Part shown: positions 17,762-27,274 of the stretch, piece after piece
Numbering within the stretch: position 1 is the first letter of the stretch
Layout of the letters: each line of letters begins with the position of its first letter
NCBI RefSeq assembly: GCF_031426495.1
Contig: NZ_JANPLK010000040.1
Location: 1-64,000, forward strand
Length of the DNA stretch: 64,000 bases
Direction of reading: 5' to 3'
Source of the DNA: Gemmatimonas sp.
GTDB lineage: Bacteria; Gemmatimonadota; Gemmatimonadetes; Gemmatimonadales; Gemmatimonadaceae
The notes under the pieces: generated by a model
Told to the model about the DNA's origin: nothing
What the model saw: only the letters and a program-made list of their open reading frames with translations
Database searches by the model: none
Translations under genes and position numbers: made by a program

Positions 17762-18976
17762 CTACGCGCTGATCTCCAGCACCTCTTCCACCGGATCCCG
17801 GTCCGCACTCACCGGCACCACCGAGATCGCGCCCGTCGGACAGCAGTTTGCCACCGAGCCATCGGCCGGCGAGAACTCATGCACCCGCACCAGGGCGTAC
17901 GCCTTGCGCTGGGCGTCGAGCGCCATCAGCCCCGGTGAGCGCGCCACGCACAGCGCGCAGCCGGTGCACTTGGCGCGATCGACCACGATCTCCACCGCGG
18001 TGCGAGGGAAGATGCCGCCAGGGGCCGACAGCATGGTGTCCAGATGCACCAGCGCCGCGTTCATCGCGTCGTAGCCCATCTGCAACAGCTCTTCCACGTG
18101 CGAGAAGCTGAACCATCCGATGTGCGACACCTTGGGCCGCACGAGCAGCAATGGCGGTGTGGTCCAATGGTCGAGCGTGGCCTGCTGCTGCTCGTGCATC
18201 ATCATGGTGGCCGCCCGCATAAATATCGACGCGAATCCCTGCTCGGCGATGCCGGTGGCCAGCGGGACATCGGCGATCCCCACGTCCACCGCGATCAGGG
18301 CGTCCATGCCCATCGACGCAATCGACACCGGCAGATTGTCGGTGGTGCCGCCATCGATGCAGACGCGATTGCCCACCACGCCGGGCGGGAAGAAACCCGG
18401 CAGCGCGCACGACGCATACACGGCGTCGCGTACGCGCACATCGCGAAACCCCGGACGTCCGAACACCAGCGGAATGCCACGCTCGATGTCGACGGCCGTG
18501 ACCAGCAACGGTGTCTCGAGCTCCTCGAACGTACCTTCCGCCACCAGATCGTCGCACAGACTGCGCAGCGGGGACTCGAGGTAGATGGACCGCGACAGCA
18601 TGCGATCCATGAGCATGCCCACGTGGTTGATGCGGAACAGGTCGCGACGGCGGAACCGGAGCGCCCGCTCAGTGAGCTCGTCCACGCTGCGGCCACTGGC
18701 GGCGGCGGCGGCGATCATGGCGCCAATGCTGGAGCCGGCATACAGTCGGGGTTTGATACCGGCCTCGCGAATGGCCTTGAGCGCGCCGACGTGGGCCATG
18801 CCTTTCAGGGCGCCGCCACCGAACACCACGCCGATTCGGGGCCGGATGCGCGGGCCGCTACCGCTGCCGGTTCCGGTGGCCGGGAACACGGACGTGAACG
18901 TGCCGGTGGACGCGATCGCAGGGCCTCCTCGATCGATCTCGTGCGCCGTTCCGTCGCCATGCGGATTCGTGTTCAT
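17762..18976 (-). CDS. Patatin-like phospholipase fused to a C-terminal ferredoxin domain
   Basis: About 404 residues from the ATG at 18976 (another ATG at 19000 is possible). After a Gly/Thr/Ser-rich N-terminus comes a patatin/RssA-type hydrolase: oxyanion loop FGGGALKGMAH (52-62), nucleophile elbow AGSSIGAM with Ser83, and catalytic Asp208 in IDGG. Residues 330-390 form a one-cluster ferredoxin: C337-x2-C340-x2-C343 and N-C-C-P-T-G-A-I with Cys378/379, enough for a [4Fe-4S] cluster. A lipid acyl hydrolase with a redox module suggests redox control or an electron-transfer partner. The gene is divergent from a response regulator. Confidence 0.9.
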   Translation of the reverse strand: MNTNPHGDGTAHEIDRGGPAIASTGTFTSVFPATGTGSGSGPRIRPRIGVVFGGGALKGMAHVGALKAIREAGIKPRLYAGSSIGAMIAAAAASGRSVDELTERALRFRRRDLFRINHVGMLMDRMLSRSIYLESPLRSLCDDLVAEGTFEELETPLLVTAVDIERGIPLVFGRPGFRDVRVRDAVYASCALPGFFPPGVVGNRVCIDGGTTDNLPVSIASMGMDALIAVDVGIADVPLATGIAEQGFASIFMRAATMMMHEQQQATLDHWTTPPLLLVRPKVSHIGWFSFSHVEELLQMGYDAMNAALVHLDTMLSAPGGIFPRTAVEIVVDRAKCTGCALCVARSPGLMALDAQRKAYALVRVHEFSPADGSVANCCPTGAISVVPVSADRDPVEEVLEISA

Positions 18977-19008
18977 GCTGCCGTCATCCACGCGGTACAT
19001 TCTCCGGT

Positions 19009-19689
19009 ATGCGAGTGCTGCTGGTAGAGGACGACGATACGCTGCGGGAGAGCGCAACGGCCTTTCTGCGCGCGTCCGGTTTTGCGGTGGATGCGGCGGC
19101 AACAGGGAAGATGGCCCGTGAACTCGCGGCCGTCAGCCCCTACGATGCCGTGATCCTCGATATCCGGCTGCCCGACGACGACGGATTCGCCTTATGCACC
19201 GCGTTCCGCGCCAAGGTTCCCGCCCCCCGTGTGCTGATGGCGACCGCCCGCGATGGGGTGTCGGATCGGATTGCCGGCCTCGATCTCGGGGCCGACGACT
19301 ACCTCGTGAAGCCGTACGCGCTGGGTGAACTGGTGGCCCGCGTGCGCGCTCTGCTGCGGCGTCCGGACCATGCCGCGCCCACGCTGCTGCAGGTCGGTGA
19401 CCTCGTGCTCGATCCGGCCACTCGCGAGGGGCACCGCGGCGCGCGGACCATTGCGCTGACCACGAAGGAGTTCGCCGTGCTCGAAGTGCTCATGCGCGCC
19501 AGTGGCCGCGTGCTGACGCGCGAGTACATCGGCGAGCATGCCTGGGATGACAACTTCGATCCGATGAGCAACGTGATCGATGTGTACATCGCCCGGTTGC
19601 GCAAGAAAGTCGACGGACCCGACGAGACGCCGTTGCTCTCCACTGTGCGGGGCGCGGGCTATCGGCTCGCGCTGGCCAAGCCCTCGTAA
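19009..19689 (+). CDS. OmpR/PhoB-type response regulator
   Basis: A 226-residue two-domain regulator. Receiver: VEDDDT, phosphorylation site Asp51 in VILDIRLPDDDG, the T/A switch ATARDG and Lys101 in GADDYLVKPY. Effector: winged helix with LTTKEFAVLEVLMRASGRVLTREYI and VYIARLRKKVD. Its stop overlaps the start of the cognate histidine kinase by one base. The next operon on the same strand is a heavy-metal RND efflux system, so this pair may be a CzcRS/CusRS-like metal sensor. That is inference from context. Confidence 0.95.
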   Translation: MRVLLVEDDDTLRESATAFLRASGFAVDAAATGKMARELAAVSPYDAVILDIRLPDDDGFALCTAFRAKVPAPRVLMATARDGVSDRIAGLDLGADDYLVKPYALGELVARVRALLRRPDHAAPTLLQVGDLVLDPATREGHRGARTIALTTKEFAVLEVLMRASGRVLTREYIGEHAWDDNFDPMSNVIDVYIARLRKKVDGPDETPLLSTVRGAGYRLALAKPS

Positions 19690-21071
19690 TGGAGCAGAGT
19701 CGCCCCCGCATCCGGCTGCGCTTCACGGCGCTGTATGCGGTCACGCTGTTGGTCGTGCTGCTGGGCGCGGCGGGTACGCTGCGCTACGCCCTGCACGGCG
19801 CCTTGCAGCGCGAGTTCGACAAGTCGGTGCTCGCGTCGGCGGGACTCGTGCAGCAGTTCTTCCGGGCTGAGATCGAGGAGTACGTGACGGTGGAAGCCAC
19901 GCTGGCGCATATCGCCGGCGAATTGGTGTTTGAGGAGCGCGCGATCCGCATTCGCACGCCGGATGGCTCGCTGTTCAAAATCGTCGGCGCTCCGGTGCGT
20001 CGTGCCCGACGCCCGCTGTCGGGGCCGGTGCGCACGGTACGCTTTCCTCTCGACGCGGATCTGGCACCCAAGTGGGACATCGAAGTCGATGCCAGCGAAG
20101 CCAACGTGCTCGCGTTGCAGGCGCAGATCGACCGGTGGTTCGGGGTCGGCATTCCGTTGCTCGTGCTGTGTGCGGCGGTGGCCGGCTGGTGGCTCACCGG
20201 ACGCACCCTGCGCCCGGTCGGACGCATGGCCGATGCGGCGTCGCGCATCGCGCCCGCCAGCGGCGCGCGGCTGCCGATCGATGATCCCACCGACGAGCTC
20301 GGGCGACTAGGCCTGCGCTTCAATGCGCTGCTCGACCGGCTCGACGGCGCCCTCGCGCAACAACGCGATTTTCTCGCCGATGCGGCGCACGAGCTGCGCA
20401 CGCCGATTGCGCGGCTGCGTGCGCGCGTAGAGGTGGCGATGCTCGAGCCGTCAATCTCCGGTGACCGCAGCGTACTGCCGTCGATCGATCAGGAGCTGCG
20501 TGCCGTGTCGCAGCACGTGGACGAACTGCTCCAGCTCGCGCGCGCCGATGCCGCGGGTGAGGACGCGCCGATACGTGCCGAGTCGCTGTTTTTGGATGAT
20601 GTGGTCATGGACGAGCTGCCGCGTTGGCAACCCGAGGCGCAGCGTCGCCAGATGACGCTTGACTACATTGCACTGGAGGAGTCGCCGGTACTCGGCGACG
20701 CGTCACTCTTGCCGCGCTTGATCAGCATTCTGGTCGACAACGCCATCCGCTACGGACACGATGGTGGCCGGGTGCAGGTTCGGGTCCGTCCGGCCGACGG
20801 CGCGGCGGTGCTCGACGTCGAAGATGACGGCATCGGCATTCCCGAGCAGGATCGCGCGCGGATCTTCGACCGGTTCTTTCGTGGTGATACCGCGCGACTG
20901 AAACGTCCCGATGGCAGCGGACTCGGACTCGCGATCGCTGCCTGGATTGTGCAGCAGCACCGTGGCACTCTTGCGGTAACCGCGGGCGAGCTCGGTGGAA
21001 CGCTGGTGCAGGTGCGCCTACCGCTCGCGATCAGCAGATCTGCTGTCCGGCCCGGAAACGCGCGAAGGTAG
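19689..21071 (+). CDS. Sensor histidine kinase
   Basis: A 460-residue membrane kinase. First helix at 12-30, a periplasmic sensor of about 115 residues (31-147), second helix at 151-169, HAMP linker (170-225), the DHp helix with His234 in FLADAAHELRTPI, and the ATPase domain with VDNAIRYG (N box), EDDGIGIPEQD (G1), RIFDRFFRG and GSGLGLAIAAWIVQQH (G2). It forms a pair with the upstream response regulator. The last 41 bases overlap the 3' end of an opposite-strand gene. The sensor domain has no clear metal ligands, so the stimulus is unknown. Confidence 0.95.
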   Translation: MEQSRPRIRLRFTALYAVTLLVVLLGAAGTLRYALHGALQREFDKSVLASAGLVQQFFRAEIEEYVTVEATLAHIAGELVFEERAIRIRTPDGSLFKIVGAPVRRARRPLSGPVRTVRFPLDADLAPKWDIEVDASEANVLALQAQIDRWFGVGIPLLVLCAAVAGWWLTGRTLRPVGRMADAASRIAPASGARLPIDDPTDELGRLGLRFNALLDRLDGALAQQRDFLADAAHELRTPIARLRARVEVAMLEPSISGDRSVLPSIDQELRAVSQHVDELLQLARADAAGEDAPIRAESLFLDDVVMDELPRWQPEAQRRQMTLDYIALEESPVLGDASLLPRLISILVDNAIRYGHDGGRVQVRVRPADGAAVLDVEDDGIGIPEQDRARIFDRFFRGDTARLKRPDGSGLGLAIAAWIVQQHRGTLAVTAGELGGTLVQVRLPLAISRSAVRPGNARR

Positions 21072-21405
21072 TGGGCGTGGGCCGCGCGGCGCGACGCCAG
21101 GCGTCACGGAGCGAGCGAAGGCACTGCGCGGCGCCGACGTAATCGCGACAGTCCACCGACTCTTCGCACCACGCATAGAGCGCGTCGAAGCTCTTTGACG
21201 CGGGGGAGTCGAGCTCCAGTGCGCATCGCAGCACACTGATCGCTTCCCGCGAGCCGTCGTGGTCGAACGCTTCGCACGCGCGGATAGCGCGGTCGTAGGC
21301 ACGAACCAGACAGGTGAGGGGATCAGGCGCCTGGTGATCGACGTCGATCACCGCGTGTGAGAAGGCAGGCGTGGGTACGGGCACTGTGCGGAGAGCTGAG
21401 GTCAT
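21031..21405 (-). CDS. FliS-like helical protein (flagellin export chaperone family)
   Basis: A 124-residue protein from the ATG at 21405, the usual FliS length. Residues 28-105 follow the FliS pattern: DPLTCLVRAYDRAIRACEAF, a central helix EAISVLRCALEL, then a DALYAWCEESV helix and AAQCLRSLRDAWRRA. FliS binds flagellin until export. No flagellar gene is nearby, and it lies antisense between a two-component system and an efflux operon, overlapping the kinase gene by 41 bases. The open frame extends upstream to 21537, but no ribosome site supports that. Another four-helix protein is possible. Confidence 0.55.
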   Translation of the reverse strand: MTSALRTVPVPTPAFSHAVIDVDHQAPDPLTCLVRAYDRAIRACEAFDHDGSREAISVLRCALELDSPASKSFDALYAWCEESVDCRDYVGAAQCLRSLRDAWRRAARPTPTTFARFRAGQQIC

Positions 21406-21589
21406 TCGCAGGGCGATTCGCTGGGCGCGGGACTGCTGCGCCACACTTGGTACATCGGCTCCGGCGCGTTTCGACTTGAGGAAATCCGAAGCCGAAGTGG
21501 AACGAACGTCACATCCCGGGCCGACAGGCTTCGACACGTGACGCTTGGGCCATTCACGGAACGTTCATCATGGCTCGATAGGTTGGCGC

Positions 21590-22909
21590 ATGAGCGTCTT
21601 TGCCCCTTTCCGAACAGTGTCCCTACCCGTGCCCCGAGCGGCCCTCCGCGGGCTGGCGCTTTGGGGTCTCGTATCGGCGAGCCCGGCGCCCGTGCGCGCG
21701 CAAGCCGCGCCGCTGGACCTGGCCGCGGCGTTGCAGGTGGCGCGCGCGAGCGGCCCGCTCCGCAAACTCGCCGACGCGCGCGAGGTGGCCGGTACGGGAC
21801 GAGTCGGCGAAACGGGCCAGTGGCCCAACCCCACCATTGAATGGCGCCGCGAGAATCTCGGGAGTTCACTGCAGCCCGACATTTTTGCGACCGCGTACAT
21901 CCCGCTCGACCTCACGGGTCGGCGGCTCGCCCTGCGGCAGGCGACGGGCGCGGGTCGCCAGCGCGTCCAGGCCGACGCCGTCGCCGAACGTCGCGAAGCA
22001 GAGGTCGAAGTGGCCCGCGCCTGGCTCCACGCCGCGGCCACCGACGGCGCGCTGGCGGTCGCCACGAGACAGATGGAGGCACTCGCCGAGATCGCCGGCG
22101 TCGACGCCATCCGTTTTCGTGAAGGGCTGGTATCGGAAGCGGTGGGACTGCGCACACAACTCGAAGCGGATCGCGCGCGGGTGGCGCTGGTCACGGCCAC
22201 CGGTGACGCCGCCCGCGCCCGGGCTCAACTGGCCCGCGCAATCGGCGTGCGCCCCGACGCAATGCCGGCGATCGCCGCGCTCGCCGCGCCGGTGATGCCG
22301 GCCGCCCCGGACAGCAGCGTGGTGACGTCGGTCGCCCTCCGTGCGCGTCCCGAAGTCCGGGCCCGCGAATCGGCGCTGCGTGAAGCGCAGCGGCGCTACA
22401 CCGCCGAACGCCGTGGACTGTTCGGCGATGTACAGCTGCAGGGTGGTTCGAAGCAGACCAGTGGCTTCATGACCGGACAGATTGGGCTCGCCATGCCGTT
22501 CCCGCTGTTCAATCGTAATGACGCCGCCCGTCAGCGCTCGCGCGGCGAATACGCCGAAGCGCAAGCGCTACGCGACGACATGCTCAATCAGATCGAGGGC
22601 AGCGTCGGCGCGGCGTGGCGGGCCTACGTCGCGTCGCGCGACGCGGCCCAGGCGGCCTCCACGTTCGATGCGCGCGGACGCGAAATCGCCCGCATCGCCC
22701 GCGTGGCCTATCGCGAAGGCCACGTCACGCTCACGGAACTGCTCGACGCGGAGCGCGCCGCCACCGACGCCATGCATACGCATCTCCGCTGGGCCGCCGA
22801 CGCCTGGCTGTCCCGACTCGAGTTCGAGCGTGCCCTCGGCGCGCGGCTGGATGACACCAGCCCACTGGATCTGCCTTTGCTCTCCACCCTGCTGACGACC
22901 GGATCGTGA
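21590..22909 (+). CDS. TolC-family outer-membrane efflux protein (CzcC/CusC-like)
   Basis: About 439 residues from the ATG at 21590, with a signal peptide ending near APVRAQ. Two repeats of the outer-membrane efflux fold are visible: long Ala/Arg/Glu-rich helices around QWPNPTIEWRRENLG and, in the second half, NDAARQRSRGEYAEAQ and YREGHVTLTELLDAERA, the family's L-x-E-L-L-D motif. It forms the outer-membrane channel of the tripartite pump with the next two genes, whose starts overlap or follow closely. An earlier in-frame ATG at 21545 is disfavoured. Confidence 0.9.
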   Translation: MSVFAPFRTVSLPVPRAALRGLALWGLVSASPAPVRAQAAPLDLAAALQVARASGPLRKLADAREVAGTGRVGETGQWPNPTIEWRRENLGSSLQPDIFATAYIPLDLTGRRLALRQATGAGRQRVQADAVAERREAEVEVARAWLHAAATDGALAVATRQMEALAEIAGVDAIRFREGLVSEAVGLRTQLEADRARVALVTATGDAARARAQLARAIGVRPDAMPAIAALAAPVMPAAPDSSVVTSVALRARPEVRARESALREAQRRYTAERRGLFGDVQLQGGSKQTSGFMTGQIGLAMPFPLFNRNDAARQRSRGEYAEAQALRDDMLNQIEGSVGAAWRAYVASRDAAQAASTFDARGREIARIARVAYREGHVTLTELLDAERAATDAMHTHLRWAADAWLSRLEFERALGARLDDTSPLDLPLLSTLLTTGS

Positions 22910-22911
22910 TC

Positions 22912-24144
22912 ATGCCCTCGACGTTCTGCTCCCCGCTCCCTCGTCGATTCGGTGCTGCCGGTCTGCTTCTCGGCAGCGCATTGGCCGTCGCCTGCGGCGG
23001 TGGTTCCGACGCGGCCAACGCGGCGCCTGAGGCCCCGGCGTTACCGACGGCCGACACGGCGACGCTGTCCGCCAAAACGGTTGCGATCGGCGGGTTCACC
23101 TACGACACCGCGCGCATGGTGCCGTGGCAGTCGTCGGTGACGGTACCCGGTCGACTCATGCTCGACCCCAGTGCTCTCGAGACCATCGGGTCGATCACCG
23201 AGGGTCGCATCACGCACGTACTGGCGCGCGTGGGCGACCGCGTGCAAGCTGGACAAGTGCTGGTGCTTATTCACAGTCACGAGATCATGGACGCCCGCAG
23301 CGCGCTGGCCAGCGCCACCGCCAAGCTGGCGGCGGCGGAGGCCGAGCGGGATCTCGCCATCAGCGCCGCCGATCGCGCCACGCGCTTGCTCGAGGCGAAG
23401 GCGATGTCCAAGGCCGAAGTCGAGCGGGCCGATGTCGGCAAGCGCGTGGCCGCGGCTACGTACCAGCAGGCGCTGGCCGAGCGTGAGCGCGCGTTGGCCA
23501 TGATCGACCACCTTGTGGGTTCGGGCAATGTGCCGGCGCTCGCCGACGAACATGACGTGCTGATACGCACACCGATCGGCGGTGTCGTGACGTCGCGCGA
23601 TGCGCAGCCCGGCACGGTCGTGCTTCCGGGTTCGCCCCTGATAGCGGTGGGCAATCCCGAGCGGTTGCAGTTGCAGATGCACGTCAGTGCCGACGCGGCC
23701 GCCGGCGTGCAAGTCGGCGCCACGGTGCGCTTCGCCTTGACGGAGTCGCCGGCGGTTACGATGTCGGCCACCGTGACGCGCGTGGCGCCCACGGTAGATA
23801 CCGTGACCCGTACGATCGAAGTGATCGCGGTGCCGAAGAGCGGTGTGCGCAGTGGGCGCGCTGAGTCGTTTGTGCAGGCCGAGATTTCGGGGCGTGGTGG
23901 TTCGCAGGCGCTTATGGTGCCGTCGTCGGCGGTACAGGCGCTCGAGGGTGATACGGTGGTGATCGTGGCCGATCAGCGTGGCGAAGGACTACACATCGAA
24001 GCGGTGCGCGTGCGCACGGGCCGACGCGCAGGCGATCGCACCGAGATCCTGTCGGGCGTCTCGCCCGGTCGTCGCGTGATTTCTGGGAGTGCGGCGATCG
24101 CGAAAGCAGAGCTGATCAAGCGGCGTTCACCCGACGGAGAATGA
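22912..24144 (+). CDS. RND efflux periplasmic adaptor lipoprotein (CzcB/CusB-like)
   Basis: About 410 residues; start ATG at 22912, or GTG at 22906 overlapping the stop of the channel gene. Lipobox LAVAC. The biotinyl-lipoyl halves and the long helical hairpin are visible: RITHVLARVGDRVQAGQVLV, then Ala/Glu-rich helices (ATAKLAAAEAERDLAISAAD), then TPIGGVVTSRDAQPGTVV. A beta-barrel and membrane-proximal part follow. It links the inner-membrane pump to the TolC-like channel. No His-rich or Met-rich metal tail is present. Confidence 0.92.
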   Translation: MPSTFCSPLPRRFGAAGLLLGSALAVACGGGSDAANAAPEAPALPTADTATLSAKTVAIGGFTYDTARMVPWQSSVTVPGRLMLDPSALETIGSITEGRITHVLARVGDRVQAGQVLVLIHSHEIMDARSALASATAKLAAAEAERDLAISAADRATRLLEAKAMSKAEVERADVGKRVAAATYQQALAERERALAMIDHLVGSGNVPALADEHDVLIRTPIGGVVTSRDAQPGTVVLPGSPLIAVGNPERLQLQMHVSADAAAGVQVGATVRFALTESPAVTMSATVTRVAPTVDTVTRTIEVIAVPKSGVRSGRAESFVQAEISGRGGSQALMVPSSAVQALEGDTVVIVADQRGEGLHIEAVRVRTGRRAGDRTEILSGVSPGRRVISGSAAIAKAELIKRRSPDGE

Positions 24145-24148
24145 CGCG

Positions 24149-27100
24149 GTGAACGCCCTGATTCATTTTGCGCTGCATCGTCGCGGTATCGTCATCGGCT
24201 TTACGCTCGGACTGATGGCGGCCGGGTTGTACGCGCTGCAGCACATCGCGTTCGACGCGTTTCCGGATCTTACCGGCACACGCGTGGAAGTCATCACGGT
24301 CGCTCCCGGGATGGCACCGGAAGAGGTGGAGCGACTCGTCACGTATCCGATCGAATCGTCGCTCATGGGCGTCCCCGATGCGGAAGGCGTGCGCTCGGTG
24401 TCCAAGTTCGGATTGTCGCTGGTCACGGTGCCGTTCCCCGACAATGTGGATGTGTACTTCGCGCGCCAGCTGGTGCAGCAACGGCTGAACGATGCGAAGG
24501 GCGCGCTACCGGCGGGCGTGGAGTCCGCATTGGGACCGGTGTCGACGCCAATGGGCGAGCTCTATCAGTACGTGCTCACCAGCGACTCACTGTCGCTGAC
24601 CGAACTGAAGACGCTGCACGACTACACGGTGCGTCCGCGCTTGCGCACGGTGCCGGGCGTGTCGGAAGTGAACTCGTGGGGCGGACTCACCGAGCGCGTG
24701 GAAGTGATCGTCGATCCGGTCAAACTCGCGGCGCGCCGCTTGACCATCACCGACGTGCACGATGCGCTGGCCCGCAACACGCTGGCCTTTGGTGGCAGCT
24801 ACCTCGAACAGGGCGGCGAGCGCTACACGTTGCGAGGGCTCGGACGCGTCGAGAACACGAACGACGTGCTGCGCGTACAGGTCGGCGCCTATCTCGGCGC
24901 CCCGGTGCGGGTGAGTGATATCGGCACGGTGGTGATCGGAGCCCTGCCACGGAACGGCGCGGTGACGCACGACGGCAAGGAAGAGGTCGTGAGCGGCATG
25001 GTGCTCAAGCTCAAGGGCGCCGATTCACGCGAAGTGATCAAGCTGGTGCGCGAGCGGATGGCCGAGATTCAAAAGGCGCTGCCGCCCAGTGTGACGGTGA
25101 CCCCGTTCTACGATCAGACGGAGCTCGTCGGGCGGACGACCGGGACGATCGTCAAGAACCTGGTCGAGGGCGGCCTACTCGTGATCGCCGTGCTCTTTTT
25201 GTTCCTGCGCAACGTGCGGGCGGCGCTGATCGTGGCGTCGGTGATTCCGATCTCGATGTTGATCGCTTTCATCGGAATGGGCCTGTTCGGATACTCGGCC
25301 AACTTGATGAGCCTCGGCGCGCTCGACTTCGGACTCATCGTGGACGCGTCGATCGTGATGATCGAAAGTTTCATCCGACGGATCGAGTCGCATCGTGACA
25401 CGCACCGACTGGGGCTGTTCGAGCGCGCGGCGGTAGAAGTGGGGCGTCCGATCCTGTTCGGCATCGCGATCATCGTGGCTGTGTATATCCCGATCTTCAC
25501 GCTCGACGGGATGGAAGGTCGCATGTTCAAGCCGATGGCGTTTACCGTGGTGTGTGCGGTGCTCGGTTCGCTGTTCCTGGCCCTCACGTACGTACCGGCC
25601 GTGGCATCATGGGCGCTGCGGGATGGCGAAGCCACGCAAGCGCCGTGGCTCACGAAGCTCACGGAGCGCTATCGTCGCGTGCTGGCCGGCGTGATGAAGC
25701 GCCCGCAGCCACTGCTGATCACCGCGGTCATTCTGGTGGTCGTCGCCGTGGGGTCGCTGACCAAGATCGGCACCGAGTTCATGCCCAAGCTCGACGAGGG
25801 ATCGATTCTCATTACGACGCGTCGACTGCCGAGCGTGGGTCTGCAGGATGCCACCAAGCTGTCGATGGCGGCCGAACGCATCGTGAAGCAGTTCCCCGAA
25901 GTGGTCACCGTGGTAACGAAGGAGGGCAGGCCCGATCTCGCTACTGAGGCGATGGGCCTGTTCGAAGGCGACATGTACGTCATTCTCAAGCCGCGCAGCG
26001 AGTGGACGACCGCGAAGAGTTCGGAAGGGCTGGTGGCGGCGCTCGATTCCGCGCTGCGCGTGGTGCCTGGACTGTGGGTGTCGTTCACCCAACCCCTTGC
26101 CATGCGACTCGACGAAGCGGAGAGCGGCATCAAAACCGACCTCGGCATCAAGGTGGTCGGGCCCGATCTCAATCAAAACGAGACGATCGCCGAGCGGCTC
26201 CGGGCGATCGTGGCGTCGGTGCAGGGCAGTGCCGACGTGGCCGTGGAAATTGCCGATGGCAGTGGACAGGTACGGATGGAGATCAAGCGTGAAGCGCTCG
26301 CCCAATACGGCTTGTCCGTGGCCGATGTGCGCGATGCCATCGAACTGGCCATGGGCTCGCAGGTTGCCGCCGAGTTGATCGATGGGTTCCGACGCGTAGG
26401 CATCGTGGTGCGATTGCCGGAAGCGTCGCGCGCCGATGCGGCGTCGCTCTCGCGGCTGACGATTCGCGCGCCGGGCGGAGAGCTCGTGCCGCTGTCGGCG
26501 GTCGCGGATGTGCAGACGACCACGGGTCCCGAGATGATCGGTCATGAAGATGCGCAACGCCGATCGCTGGTGCTCAGCAATGTGCGTGGACGTGACCTGG
26601 GAAGCTTCGCGCAGGAAGTGCGGGCGCGGATCGCGCGTGACGTCGTTCTGCCGGCCGGGGTCTTTCTCGAATGGGGTGGCCAGTACGAGAATCAGCAGCG
26701 GGCGATGTCGCGGCTCAGGCTGGTCGTGCCGGGTGCCCTGTTCCTGATTTTCGGACTCCTCTACCTGTCGTTCCGATCCATCCCGCAGGCGCTGCTGGTG
26801 TTGGCGAACGTGCCCTTCGCATTGGTCGGAGGCGTCGCCGCACTGTGGGTGCGCCAGCTCAATCTCAATCTGTCGGCCAGCATTGGCTTCATTGCGCTGT
26901 TCGGCATTGCGGTGCTGAACGGCGTGGTCATGGTGGAGCACCTCAATCATCTGCGCCAGTCGCCTGATGCGCACACGCTGAGTGTGCTCGATCGCATACT
27001 GCTGGGTGCGGCGGACCGGTTGCGGCCGGTGCTGATGACGGCGCTGGTGGCGAGCCTTGGCTTCGTGCCGATGGCGCTCAGCACGAGCCCGGGCAGCGAA

Positions 27101-27274
27101 GTGCAGCGACCATTGGCCAGCGTGGTGATCGGTGGGTTGATCACGAGCACGGTGCTCACGTTATTCGTGTTGCCCGTGCTGTACGGCTGGCTGGAAGAAC
27201 GTCGTGAAGCTCGCCTGGCGCGCCGGACGGCGGCACGCCAGGCACACGCCTCACCAGTGCCAGTTACTGGTTGA
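24149..27274 (+). CDS. Heavy-metal RND efflux pump, CzcA family
   Basis: A 1041-residue inner-membrane pump of normal length with GTG start four bases after the adaptor gene. Family hallmarks include AFPDLTGTRVEVIT, APGMAPEEVERLVTYPIE and SVSKFGLSLVTV. In the fourth helix DFGLIVDASIVMIES keeps the Asp393, Asp399 and Glu406 that match the proton-relay residues of zinc/cobalt/cadmium-type CzcA, unlike the CusA silver/copper type. It probably exports divalent metals, driven by protons, with the two genes before it. The end overlaps an opposite-strand gene by 11 bases. Confidence 0.95.
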   Translation: MNALIHFALHRRGIVIGFTLGLMAAGLYALQHIAFDAFPDLTGTRVEVITVAPGMAPEEVERLVTYPIESSLMGVPDAEGVRSVSKFGLSLVTVPFPDNVDVYFARQLVQQRLNDAKGALPAGVESALGPVSTPMGELYQYVLTSDSLSLTELKTLHDYTVRPRLRTVPGVSEVNSWGGLTERVEVIVDPVKLAARRLTITDVHDALARNTLAFGGSYLEQGGERYTLRGLGRVENTNDVLRVQVGAYLGAPVRVSDIGTVVIGALPRNGAVTHDGKEEVVSGMVLKLKGADSREVIKLVRERMAEIQKALPPSVTVTPFYDQTELVGRTTGTIVKNLVEGGLLVIAVLFLFLRNVRAALIVASVIPISMLIAFIGMGLFGYSANLMSLGALDFGLIVDASIVMIESFIRRIESHRDTHRLGLFERAAVEVGRPILFGIAIIVAVYIPIFTLDGMEGRMFKPMAFTVVCAVLGSLFLALTYVPAVASWALRDGEATQAPWLTKLTERYRRVLAGVMKRPQPLLITAVILVVVAVGSLTKIGTEFMPKLDEGSILITTRRLPSVGLQDATKLSMAAERIVKQFPEVVTVVTKEGRPDLATEAMGLFEGDMYVILKPRSEWTTAKSSEGLVAALDSALRVVPGLWVSFTQPLAMRLDEAESGIKTDLGIKVVGPDLNQNETIAERLRAIVASVQGSADVAVEIADGSGQVRMEIKREALAQYGLSVADVRDAIELAMGSQVAAELIDGFRRVGIVVRLPEASRADAASLSRLTIRAPGGELVPLSAVADVQTTTGPEMIGHEDAQRRSLVLSNVRGRDLGSFAQEVRARIARDVVLPAGVFLEWGGQYENQQRAMSRLRLVVPGALFLIFGLLYLSFRSIPQALLVLANVPFALVGGVAALWVRQLNLNLSASIGFIALFGIAVLNGVVMVEHLNHLRQSPDAHTLSVLDRILLGAADRLRPVLMTALVASLGFVPMALSTSPGSEVQRPLASVVIGGLITSTVLTLFVLPVLYGWLEERREARLARRTAARQAHASPVPVTG

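Noticed and set aside
25607..26974. 455-codon frame antisense to the CzcA-type pump
   Set aside because: Very His/Arg-rich without any fold pattern; the plus strand holds an unmistakable RND pump.
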